From an uncultured Acidimicrobiales bacterium (GTDB lineage: Bacteria > Actinomycetota > Acidimicrobiia > Acidimicrobiales > UBA10347): a DNA stretch of 39,600 nt. Where the stretch lies: positions 1 through 39,600 of the forward strand of contig CALKPY010000080.1 of the NCBI GenBank assembly GCA_937991435.1, written 5' to 3'. How positions within the stretch are numbered: the stretch's first letter is position 1; every line of letters begins with the position of its first letter. The notes under the pieces are model-generated. The model was not told the DNA's origin. It saw nothing but the letters and a program-made list of their open reading frames with translations, and did not search any database. The position numbers and the translations under genes were made by a program. Shown here one piece after another: positions 32,908-39,600 of the stretch.

Positions 32908-33896
32908 GTCGCAACGTCACCGTCGCCGCGGCTCAGCTTGGTCCAATCGGCAAAGATGAGTCTCGCGAAGCGGTGGTTGACCGTCTGCTCGCCATGCTCC
33001 GCGAGGCAGCACAGCGCGGTTGCGAACTCGTCGTGTTCCCCGAGTTGGCGCTCACCACGTTCTTTCCGCGTTGGTTCACCGAAGATGTTGACGGCCACGA
33101 CCATTACTACGAGACCTCAATGCCTGGTCCGGCGACCCAGCCGTTGTTTGACGAGGCCAAACGTCTCGGTGTCGGGTTTGCGCTCGGCTATGCCGAGCTG
33201 ACCGAGCCCGACGCTGATGGCGTTGAGCACCGTTTCAACACGACTGTGCTCGTCGAGCGTGACGGCACCATCGTGGCCAAGTTCCGCAAGGTGCACATTC
33301 CTGGACACGAAGCCGACGAGCCGTGGCGCCCGTTTCAGCATCTTGAGCGCCGCTACTTCGAAGAGTCAACCCAGGGCTTTAATGTGCACCGGGCCTTTGA
33401 CGGCATTGTCGGCATGGCCACGTGTAACGACCGCCGCTGGCCTGAGACCTATCGCGAAATGGGGCTACAAGGCGTCGAGCTGATCATGATTGGCTACAAC
33501 ACGCCGCTGCACTACGCCCCCGATCCTGGCCAGAACGCACTGGCCGGCTTCCACAATCATCTGTGCATGCAAGCCGGGGCCTACCAGAACGGCACCTGGG
33601 TGGTCGGGGTGGCCAAAGGCGGCACCGAAGAAGGCGTCGAGTCGCTCGCCCAGTCGTGCATCATTGCACCGAGTGGCCAGATCGTGGCCCAGGCCACAAC
33701 GACCGGCGACGAGGTAATCACTGCGGTGTGCAACCTCGACAAGTGCAACGACTTCAAAGAGACGCTGTTTGACTTCGCCCGCTATCGGCGGCCCGAGCTG
33801 TACCAGCGCATCGGCTCACAAAAAGGTGTTATCGAACCACCGCCGCTCGCGAGCGGTACCCACGTAGCTTCAACTTCAGCAGGGGATCAGACATGA
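32904..33896 (+). CDS. N-carbamoyl-D-amino-acid hydrolase-like nitrilase-superfamily amidase
   Basis: This 330-residue protein is close to N-carbamoyl-D-amino-acid amidohydrolase (DCase) of Agrobacterium. The catalytic triad of the carbon-nitrogen hydrolase superfamily is in place: Glu47 (VFPELALTTFFPRW), Lys129 (KFRKVHIPGHE) and Cys174 (MATCNDRRWPE). Further DCase-like blocks are PFQHLERRYFE and GYNTPLH. It hydrolyses a carbamoyl amide in the cytoplasm, giving amino acid, CO2 and ammonia. It overlaps the preceding and following genes by four bases each, so it is firmly part of the pathway. Together with the zinc-dependent carbamoylase it gives two chemically unrelated enzymes for ureido groups. 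Substrate stereochemistry is inferred from similarity only. Confidence 0.92.
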   Translation: MSRNVTVAAAQLGPIGKDESREAVVDRLLAMLREAAQRGCELVVFPELALTTFFPRWFTEDVDGHDHYYETSMPGPATQPLFDEAKRLGVGFALGYAELTEPDADGVEHRFNTTVLVERDGTIVAKFRKVHIPGHEADEPWRPFQHLERRYFEESTQGFNVHRAFDGIVGMATCNDRRWPETYREMGLQGVELIMIGYNTPLHYAPDPGQNALAGFHNHLCMQAGAYQNGTWVVGVAKGGTEEGVESLAQSCIIAPSGQIVAQATTTGDEVITAVCNLDKCNDFKETLFDFARYRRPELYQRIGSQKGVIEPPPLASGTHVASTSAGDQT

Positions 33897-36523
33897 CCGA
33901 CTTCACGCTCAACGGTGCGGCCACCGCAGCTGACAGCGAGCACGAACATCTGCTTGCTGCACTGCGTGACGAGTTGGGTGTCATGTCTCCCAAAGATGGC
34001 TGTTCGCCGTCGGGCCAGTGCGGCTGTTGCACGGTGCTTGTCGATGGCAAAGCCCGAATTGCCTGCCAGACGGCCATGGAAAAGGTTGCTGGTGCCGAAG
34101 TGGTCACGCTCGAGGGGCTCGCGGCAGACGAGCGCGACAAGTTGGCGACCGCATTCGCCGCCCACGGTGCGCTGCAATGTGGGTTCTGCACCCCAGGCAT
34201 CTTGATGCGCACCAAGGCCATGATCGACAAATCAGGTGCCGACCTGACACGCGAAAAGGCTTCGCGGCTGCTGGGAGCGCACCTGTGCAGGTGCACGGGC
34301 TACACCAAGATCCTCGATGCCGTTGAGTCGCTGGCCGCGGGGGAGACCCCGGTGGCGATTGCACCGGGGGGCATTGGTTCGCGTGGCGTCAAGTACGAAG
34401 CCGCTGCACTCAGCCTGGGCGACCGACCCTTTATCGACGACATGGTTCCCGATGACCTGTTGCACGGTGCCTTTCACCTGAGCGACCATGCCCGCGCCGA
34501 TATTGTGGACATCGATACCTCGGCGGCCGAGGCGGTGCCCGGCGTGGTTCGGGTGCTCACTGGCGCCGACGTTCCCGGCGAGCTGCGCAGCGGTTTGATC
34601 CACAAAGACTGGCCGACGTTCATTCCCATTGGTGGACGCACCAGTTACCTCGGTGACGTGCTGGCCATGGTCGTGGCCGACACCCGACGTATCGCCCGCG
34701 AGGCGGCGCTGCTGGTGCAAGTCACCTACGACGTGCACAAGCCAATGACGAACCCGGCCGAAGCGATCGTCAGCGACGAGCCCGCGGTGTGGGAACTTGA
34801 TGGCAACATCTTGTCGACGAGCACCTATGCCCGCGGCGACGTCGACGAAGCCTTTGCTGGCGCGGCCCATGTTGTTCGTGAGACCTTTCAGACCCAACGC
34901 ATCGACCATGCGTTTGTCGAACCTGAGTCGACGCTTGCCGTGCCGATTCCGGCCGGAAGCCCGCTTCCGTTGACCAATGGCACCACCGCGGGCGAAGCCG
35001 TCGACTTTGACCGTCTGATGGTGTACTCGGGCGGCCAGGGCATCTGGGATGACCGCAACGACATCGCCCGCATTCTCGATATCTCCACCGACCATGTCGT
35101 CACCGAACTCGTCTCAAACGGTGGAGCCTTTGGCGGCAAGGAAGACATGTCGAACCAAGGCCAGACGGCACTCGCAGCATGGCTGTTGCAACGCCCGGTC
35201 AAGACCACCTTCTCGCGTGAAGAATCGTTTCTGGTGCACACCAAGCGCCACCCGATTCGCATGGACTACGAAGTCGCCTGCGACGCCGACGGCAAGCTCG
35301 TCGCCATGCGCGCCCGCATGCTCGGCGATTCGGGCCCTTATGCGTCGGTTGGCATGAAGGTGCTCGAACGAGCAGCAGGCCACGCCAGCGGGCCGTATGT
35401 GGTTCCCAACATCGATGTCGAAGCCATCGCAGCGCGCACCAATAACTCGGTGTGCGGCGCCTTTCGTGGTTTTGGCGCGAACCAGGCGCAGTTCGCCATG
35501 GAGGGTTGCATGGACCGCCTGGCCGAAGCAGCCGGCATTTCTGGCTGGGAGATCCGGAGCCGAAACGTGGTGAGGCCAGGCGTGACCTGGGGGCCCGGCC
35601 AGATTCTTGACGACGGTTGTCTCGGCGCTCGCGAATGTCTCGATGCTGTCAAGCCCGCCTACGACGCCGCAGTCGCTGCCGGTCAAGCTGTCGGCGTTGG
35701 GCTTGGTCTCAAAAATTCAGGACTCGGCAACGGCTTTAAGGAGATCGCCAAAGCGGTCGTGCACTTCAGAGATGATGGCAAGGTCGAAGTACGCCACTGC
35801 TGGACCGAAATGGGTCAGGGCGTGCACACCGTGGCACTCCAAGTCGCGGTTGAAGAACTCGGCGTCGACGCCGCTCAGGTCGAAGTCATCGTTGACTCGA
35901 CCCGGGAACTCGGCGCTGGTCAGACCACCGGAAGTCGCGGCACCTTGATGGGCGCCGGTTCGGTGGCCGACGCCTGCCGCAACGCCATGGCCGATGGCTG
36001 CCAGAAAGGCATCGACTACCAGGGCGAATATCGGGTCGACTGGACCAATTCGCTGAACGAAGGTGTCGAGAACCCAATCATTCACTCCACGTTTGGCTAT
36101 GCCGCTCAACTAGTGGTGATGGACCGTGAAACCGGCGACATCGACAAGGTGGTCGCCGCCCACGACGTTGGCCGAGCCGTCAACCCGCTGCTTTGCGAAG
36201 GCCAGGTCGAAGGCGCTGTTCACATGGGACTCGGCTATGCCATGAGCGAGGGTTTCCCGTGCGACGAGGACGGGCGCCCTCTTAACGAGACGCTGCGATC
36301 GCTCGACATCATTCGCCCCAAAGACATGCCCGAGGTCGAAGTCATCCTGGTCGAGTCGGCCGAGCCCAACTCGCCCTACGGCATTAAAGGCGTCGGTGAG
36401 ATTGGCCTCGTGCCAACCGCTGGAGCAGTCGCTGCGGCAATGACGAGCCGTGATGGTGAATGGCGCAACGAGCTGCCGCTCGTCAACATGAAGAACCGCG
36501 AGCGCATCGACGCGTGGGCCTAA
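33893..36523 (+). CDS. Fused 2Fe-2S/molybdopterin hydroxylase (XdhD / selenium-dependent xanthine dehydrogenase type)
   Basis: This 876-residue enzyme joins two parts of xanthine dehydrogenases in one chain. Residues 1-150 carry two 2Fe-2S clusters (Cys37, 43, 46, 58 in GCSPSGQCGCCTV and after; Cys96, 99, 132, 134 in CGFCTPG and CRCTGY). From about 165 comes the molybdopterin domain, with GGAFGGKED, AFRGFGANQ, EMGQGVHT and the catalytic Glu in IKGVGEIGL. There is no FAD domain, and no separate FAD subunit gene is in the window. This fusion is the XdhD/Se-dependent xanthine dehydrogenase architecture; whether selenium is used cannot be told. It probably hydroxylates a purine or other N-heterocycle. 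Start and stop are set by coupling (ATGA) with the amidase gene. Confidence 0.92.
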   Translation: MTDFTLNGAATAADSEHEHLLAALRDELGVMSPKDGCSPSGQCGCCTVLVDGKARIACQTAMEKVAGAEVVTLEGLAADERDKLATAFAAHGALQCGFCTPGILMRTKAMIDKSGADLTREKASRLLGAHLCRCTGYTKILDAVESLAAGETPVAIAPGGIGSRGVKYEAAALSLGDRPFIDDMVPDDLLHGAFHLSDHARADIVDIDTSAAEAVPGVVRVLTGADVPGELRSGLIHKDWPTFIPIGGRTSYLGDVLAMVVADTRRIAREAALLVQVTYDVHKPMTNPAEAIVSDEPAVWELDGNILSTSTYARGDVDEAFAGAAHVVRETFQTQRIDHAFVEPESTLAVPIPAGSPLPLTNGTTAGEAVDFDRLMVYSGGQGIWDDRNDIARILDISTDHVVTELVSNGGAFGGKEDMSNQGQTALAAWLLQRPVKTTFSREESFLVHTKRHPIRMDYEVACDADGKLVAMRARMLGDSGPYASVGMKVLERAAGHASGPYVVPNIDVEAIAARTNNSVCGAFRGFGANQAQFAMEGCMDRLAEAAGISGWEIRSRNVVRPGVTWGPGQILDDGCLGARECLDAVKPAYDAAVAAGQAVGVGLGLKNSGLGNGFKEIAKAVVHFRDDGKVEVRHCWTEMGQGVHTVALQVAVEELGVDAAQVEVIVDSTRELGAGQTTGSRGTLMGAGSVADACRNAMADGCQKGIDYQGEYRVDWTNSLNEGVENPIIHSTFGYAAQLVVMDRETGDIDKVVAAHDVGRAVNPLLCEGQVEGAVHMGLGYAMSEGFPCDEDGRPLNETLRSLDIIRPKDMPEVEVILVESAEPNSPYGIKGVGEIGLVPTAGAVAAAMTSRDGEWRNELPLVNMKNRERIDAWA

Positions 36524-36588
36524 CACCGCCAGCACGTACAGAACGTTTTGAACATGCCAATTTCTGAAGCAAGCAAGGGAACCAAGAA

Positions 36589-38133
36589 GTGACGACATCA
36601 CCAGCAGCAGAGGCCGGCTCCGGCCTGGCCATATTCGGCGACTTCGACGAGTCTGGCCAGGCGTTTTATGACAACGCCGTCACCCGATTCCGTGAGAGCA
36701 ACATCGTGTTGCCGACCTTCGCTCAGCTGCGAACGCCGTCGACAATCCCTGCTGCGATTCAACGTCAACTCGGCGGTGTCGAAAAAGACGCGGCCGATCC
36801 TCGGAACCTGTTTCGTGTCCATTGGCACAACGAACACGCCGACGCCCCCGGAGACAATTTTCCCGGCCAGGTCGATGTTCCGACACATATCGAGCTTCCG
36901 TCAGAACTGACCGGCGTCGACGCACGCATTGTGTTGGCCTTTGGTAATCGTTTCCCGATGATTCGGGCCCACAAGGTGCTCGCCGCTTACTCGTGCCTAG
37001 CGGCTCGTCTCGTCACCGGCCGGTTCGACCCAACCCAGCACCGGGCCATCTGGCCAAGCACCGGTAACTATGCGCGTGGCGGCATTGCCATCTCGAAGAT
37101 CATGGGCTGTCGCGGCGTAGCGATTCTGCCCGAGGGCATGAGCCGCGAACGCTTCGAATGGCTCGAACGTTGGACCACAAATCCGGCCGAAGACGTCATC
37201 AAGACCTTCGGCACCGAAAGCAACGTCAAAGAGATCTACGACGCATGCAACGAACTTTCTCTCGACCCAACCAACGTGATTCTGAACCAGTTCTCGGAGT
37301 TCTCGAACCACCTCGGACATTACGCAGTAACCGGTCCGGCGCTCGAGACCGTGTTCCGTCACGTCACGAAGGATCAACCGGGGCGTCTCGCGGCCTTTGT
37401 TTCCGCATCTGGTTCAGCAGGCACGCTCGGTGCCGGTGACTACCTCAAAGACGAGCATCAGGCCAAGATCGTTGCCGTGGAGGCACTCGAATGCCCCACG
37501 ATGCTCTACAACGGGTTCGGCGACCACAACATTCAAGGCATCGGCGACAAGCACATTCCGCTGATCCACAACGTCACGAACACCGACATGGCCGTCGCCA
37601 TCTCTGACAACGCCACCAACGAAATCGACGTATTGTTCAACACCCCAGCCGGCAAGCGCCACCTCGCTGGTCGTGGTGTCGATGCCGCACTCGTCGACAT
37701 GCTTGTCGACTTCGGCTACTCGTCGATCTGCAACACACTGGCAGCGATCAAGGCCGCCAAACACTGGGGCTTGGGCTCTGACGATGTGATTGTCACCGTC
37801 GCGACCGACGGATCCGACTTGTACAACTCGGATCGCGAACGCATCATGTCGACCAACTTTGCTGGTGGTTTCGACGATGTCGAAGCGGGCACGGTGTTCG
37901 AGAACCATCTGGCTGCACCTGACACGACCCATGCTCGTGAACTTGACCAGGTTGAGCGTGACCGCATCTTCAACCTTGGCTATTTCACGTGGGTCGAGCA
38001 ACAAGGCGTCGAACTCGACGACTTCGAAGCACGTCGGGACCAGCAGTTTTGGTCGGGCCTGCGCCCACTCGTGGGCAAGTGGGATGCCATGATCGAAGAG
38101 TTCAATTCGGCTACGGGTGCCAGCTTCGAGTAG
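36589..38133 (+). CDS. Fold-type II PLP-dependent lyase-like enzyme (threonine synthase/cysteine synthase superfamily)
   Basis: This 514-residue enzyme belongs to the tryptophan-synthase-beta PLP superfamily. Likely motifs are the PLP lysine in MIRAHKVLAAY (Lys129), the carboxylate-binding loop PSTGNYARGG (about 157-166) and a Gly/Ser-rich phosphate loop SASGSAGTLGAG. It is about 100 residues longer than YgeX/DpaL (2,3-diaminopropionate ammonia-lyase), and I do not see enough similarity to call it DpaL, but it sits where YgeX would be in the parallel E. coli locus. A beta-elimination or deamination of an amino acid released by the carbamoylases is a reasonable inference. GTG at 36589 is preceded by AAGGGA. 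It is 65 bases after the hydroxylase gene and ends the cluster. Confidence 0.85.
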   Translation: MTTSPAAEAGSGLAIFGDFDESGQAFYDNAVTRFRESNIVLPTFAQLRTPSTIPAAIQRQLGGVEKDAADPRNLFRVHWHNEHADAPGDNFPGQVDVPTHIELPSELTGVDARIVLAFGNRFPMIRAHKVLAAYSCLAARLVTGRFDPTQHRAIWPSTGNYARGGIAISKIMGCRGVAILPEGMSRERFEWLERWTTNPAEDVIKTFGTESNVKEIYDACNELSLDPTNVILNQFSEFSNHLGHYAVTGPALETVFRHVTKDQPGRLAAFVSASGSAGTLGAGDYLKDEHQAKIVAVEALECPTMLYNGFGDHNIQGIGDKHIPLIHNVTNTDMAVAISDNATNEIDVLFNTPAGKRHLAGRGVDAALVDMLVDFGYSSICNTLAAIKAAKHWGLGSDDVIVTVATDGSDLYNSDRERIMSTNFAGGFDDVEAGTVFENHLAAPDTTHARELDQVERDRIFNLGYFTWVEQQGVELDDFEARRDQQFWSGLRPLVGKWDAMIEEFNSATGASFE

Positions 38134-38258
38134 TCGCTGTGGCTTCGGCCGTACCCCACGCGTACCCAATATGGGCAAACAAGACCACAGACAGATGGGC
38201 AGATCATCTCTACTTTGGGGCTTGTTACATCCAATATTGAGTACACGAGGAACCTGCC

Positions 38259-38816
38259 ATGCCGTCCACCGAGACACCATCCAGCCGGCCCACTTTGCGG
38301 GTTTGGTCAATTGCGGCTGCTGCCGTCTTGATGATCGCCAGCATGTTGGCGATGGGCGCAGTCGATGCTTCCGCAGTAGACCGGGCTTCGAAGGCCGAAG
38401 CTGTCGAAGCTCGTGTTCTGTCCGTCAAGTGCTTGAAGTGGCAGGGTTCGTGTGTCGACGTTGAGCCATGCCCAACCGAACGTCAAATGCGCGGCGGCGC
38501 TTGCTGCCCGGTGGGAACGATCGTTGCTCCTACCGACGGCTGTATCGAAGCTCCCTGTCCCGTAGAGAGTCAGATGCGTGGTGGCGGGTGTTGCCCCGAC
38601 GGCATGATCGTTGCACCGACCGATCAATGCATCGAGGCCCCTGAGTGCGTCGATCCGCCGTATGGCTGCTACACACCGTGCGCGGGCGGCCCAACAATTT
38701 GTGTTGACCCTGCTCCGTGTTCGATCTACTGGGATGAAGACCGCTGTGGTCCGCGCCCGGTTCTGATCAATGCCTGTAGTTCAGTTCGAGCCAAGATCTG
38801 CGCCGTACTCCGCTGA
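38259..38816 (+). CDS. Secreted cysteine-rich protein with internal 29-residue duplication
   Basis: This 185-residue protein has an N-terminal signal sequence: hydrophobic core about 17-33 and likely cleavage after DASA near residue 39. The mature part has about 18 Cys residues, and is rich in Pro and Gly. Residues 71-99 and 100-128 are tandem repeats sharing 23 of 29 positions (CPxExQMRGGxCCPxGxIVAP pattern). A third Cys/Pro-rich part follows (YGCYTPCAGGPTICVDP). Disulfide-stabilised repeats suggest a stable extracellular or wall-associated protein. I know no family. GAGGAA lies 8 bases before ATG at 38259, and an AT-rich stretch upstream may hold its promoter. Confidence 0.75.
   Translation: MPSTETPSSRPTLRVWSIAAAAVLMIASMLAMGAVDASAVDRASKAEAVEARVLSVKCLKWQGSCVDVEPCPTERQMRGGACCPVGTIVAPTDGCIEAPCPVESQMRGGGCCPDGMIVAPTDQCIEAPECVDPPYGCYTPCAGGPTICVDPAPCSIYWDEDRCGPRPVLINACSSVRAKICAVLR
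38469..38642 (+). repeat. Two tandem 87-bp units in the cysteine-rich gene
   Basis: Unit 1 is 38469-38555 and unit 2 is 38556-38642. They encode 29 residues each with 23 identical positions and all four Cys conserved. Confidence 0.85.
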
Positions 38817-38836
38817 CCCGGAACGGTTGAGATAGC

Positions 38837-38867
38837 GCTGCTGGCTCGAGTGGGTTGGGCCAGCAGC
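38837..38867. terminator. Strong 9-bp hairpin between convergent genes
   Basis: GCTGCTGGC (38837-38845) and GCCAGCAGC (38859-38867) are perfect inverted arms around a 13-base loop, 20 bases after the cysteine-rich gene stop. No long T-run is present. It could act for transcripts from either side. Confidence 0.5.
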
Positions 38868-38925
38868 ACTCATTCGCACGTTGGCCTGCGCTAAGCCGGG
38901 GCAACGTGAGATTCGACATCTGACA

Positions 38926-38951
38926 CGACCGGTCGAGTAATCGGCCGGTCG
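38926..38951. terminator. Second hairpin between convergent genes
   Basis: CGACCGG (38926-38932) and CCGGTCG (38945-38951) form a 7-bp stem with a 12-base loop, followed on the plus strand by CTAGTCGTTTTC. It lies 26 bases beyond the stop of the minus-strand membrane protein. Confidence 0.4.
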
Positions 38952-38977
38952 CTAGTCGTTTTCGCAAGAGCTATCGG

Positions 38978-39463
38978 CTAGCGGCCGTCGAGTTCGGACA
39001 CATCGTGGCTGCTGGCCGGTCGGCGTTGTCGCCGGTACTCGCTGATCAATAAGGGGATGGTGATCAGCGGCAGATACACGAGTACACCAGCAAACCATGT
39101 AGTGATGACCCGCCCATCGAAACCAGAGAGGGCCGCGAGCACTGATCCTGCTGCCGACACGACGACGGCGACAGGCACACATTGCGTGCGCACAAACAGC
39201 GTCATGCGTTGGGTCGGAAATAGCGCCAAATCGACAACCAACACGATGAGCCACAGGCCAGAGACAACGGCGATGGACCAAATCACTGTTTCGGCACGCA
39301 TTGGACCGAAACCGAGCGCGAAGTGAACCGGCATGACCGCGATCGTCGCGAAGATATTGAGAAAGGCGATATCGATCATGCGCACCTCGGCGGCCTTGAT
39401 CGACTCAAACGGAACTAATGGGGTGCGTTCAGGTCGGGGCACAGGCGCCGATTGGGATTGCAT
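38978..39463 (-). CDS. Small four-helix membrane protein of unknown function
   Basis: This 161-residue protein has about four hydrophobic helices (roughly residues 31-49, 60-80, 93-112 and 122-142), with a soluble Pro-rich N-terminus and a basic, then acidic, C-terminal tail (SEYRRQRRPASSH). No conserved catalytic motif is visible and I recognise no family. The hydrophobic pattern and sensible start (ATG at 39463) support a real gene, but the function is open. Confidence 0.6.
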   Translation of the reverse strand: MQSQSAPVPRPERTPLVPFESIKAAEVRMIDIAFLNIFATIAVMPVHFALGFGPMRAETVIWSIAVVSGLWLIVLVVDLALFPTQRMTLFVRTQCVPVAVVVSAAGSVLAALSGFDGRVITTWFAGVLVYLPLITIPLLISEYRRQRRPASSHDVSELDGR

Positions 39464-39535
39464 GACATCAACTATGACACAGCGACGGGAACGCCATCGG
39501 CTGAGGGCGACCGGAACGTGGAGGCGCGTCGTTGC

Positions 39536-39600
39536 TTATGGGTTGTGACCCGTGATGGCCGCGAACTTCGATCGCAAGACCTCACGTTCGGGTTCGAGGC
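39536..39600 (-). CDS. 3' end of a further minus-strand gene (partial)
   Basis: Read on the minus strand from the window edge, an open frame of about 20 codons ends REVLRSKFAAITGHNP then TAA at 39538-39536. The composition is protein-like, but the fragment is too short to identify, and it would end 73 bases before the next minus-strand start. Confidence 0.3.
   Translation of the reverse strand, partial: LEPEREVLRSKFAAITGHNP

Noticed and set aside
34232..35095. 287-codon minus-strand frame opposite the Mo hydroxylase gene
   Set aside because: Shadow of a well-supported coding region.
33893..36523. Selenocysteine (in-frame TGA) in the Mo hydroxylase
   Set aside because: The frame has no internal TGA. 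Any selenium in this family would be a labile cofactor atom, which sequence cannot show.
38134..38150. GGC-TTCG-GCC hairpin just after the PLP enzyme gene as a terminator
   Set aside because: The stem is only 3 bp plus wobble pairs, with no T-run.
37414..38310. 298-codon minus-strand frame opposite the PLP enzyme gene
   Set aside because: It overlaps a gene with clear PLP motifs and runs into the next promoter region; no recognisable domain.
1..39600. tRNA, rRNA, insertion sequences, integrase genes, CRISPR arrays
   Set aside because: No transposase or integrase motifs, no regularly spaced repeats and no tRNA-like cloverleaf were noticed on reading; a tRNA scan was not possible here.

Overview
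The window is GC-rich bacterial DNA with dense genes, many 4-base start/stop overlaps, GTG and TTG starts and several apparently leaderless genes. Protein content (C4 zinc-ribbon coiled-coil protein, LarC-type protein, Asp/Ser-rich lipoprotein linkers, coiled-coil membrane proteins) suggests a free-living actinobacterium, perhaps of the Acidimicrobiia. The taxonomy is an inference; no rRNA, tRNA, mobile element or CRISPR array was seen.

Layout. (1) 1-3325: the 3' part of a penicillin-binding protein with calcium-binding-like repeats, then a zinc-ribbon protein, a small membrane protein and a histidine phosphatase in one tight operon. (2) 3328-7904, minus strand: two long coiled-coil proteins, one with a Wzz-like two-helix membrane domain. 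(3) 8064-9411: a stand-alone LarC C-terminal domain, then a LysR regulator. (4) 9573-14036: a ProV-ProW-ProX type betaine importer divergent from the LysR gene, with a palindromic T-N11-A box between them; the permease carries a large extra membrane domain. (5) 14152-17417: an unknown conserved protein, a dipeptidase-like protein of the type linked to glycine betaine breakdown, and a DUF3726-like protein. (6) 17454-22520, minus strand: a coupled catabolic operon with a luciferase-type monooxygenase, an 'amino acid synthesis' family protein, an alpha/beta hydrolase, an aldehyde dehydrogenase and an Ldh-family oxidoreductase, behind a near-consensus promoter. Regions 4-6 look like one uptake-and-breakdown module for a betaine or N-methylated heterocycle.

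(7) 22665-38133: the most interesting part. A small HTH regulator and a thiamine-binding-like protein are divergent from an SsnA-like amidohydrolase. These are followed by a ferredoxin, a complete BMP-type (nucleoside/purine) ABC transporter, an N-carbamoyl-L-amino-acid-hydrolase-like enzyme, a shortened YgfK-like reductase, an N-carbamoyl-D-amino-acid-hydrolase-like enzyme, a fused 2Fe-2S/molybdopterin hydroxylase of the XdhD/selenium-dependent xanthine dehydrogenase type, and a fold-type II PLP enzyme. It parallels the E. coli ygeX-ygeY-hyuA-ygfK-ssnA-xdhD locus and gut urate-degrading clusters, but is rebuilt with its own importer, two carbamoylases and no flavin/NADPH domain on YgfK. I infer a purine or ureide catabolic system that does not use uricase.

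(8) 38259-39600: a secreted cysteine-rich protein with an internal duplication, a convergent four-helix membrane protein, and the 3' end of one more minus-strand gene at the edge.
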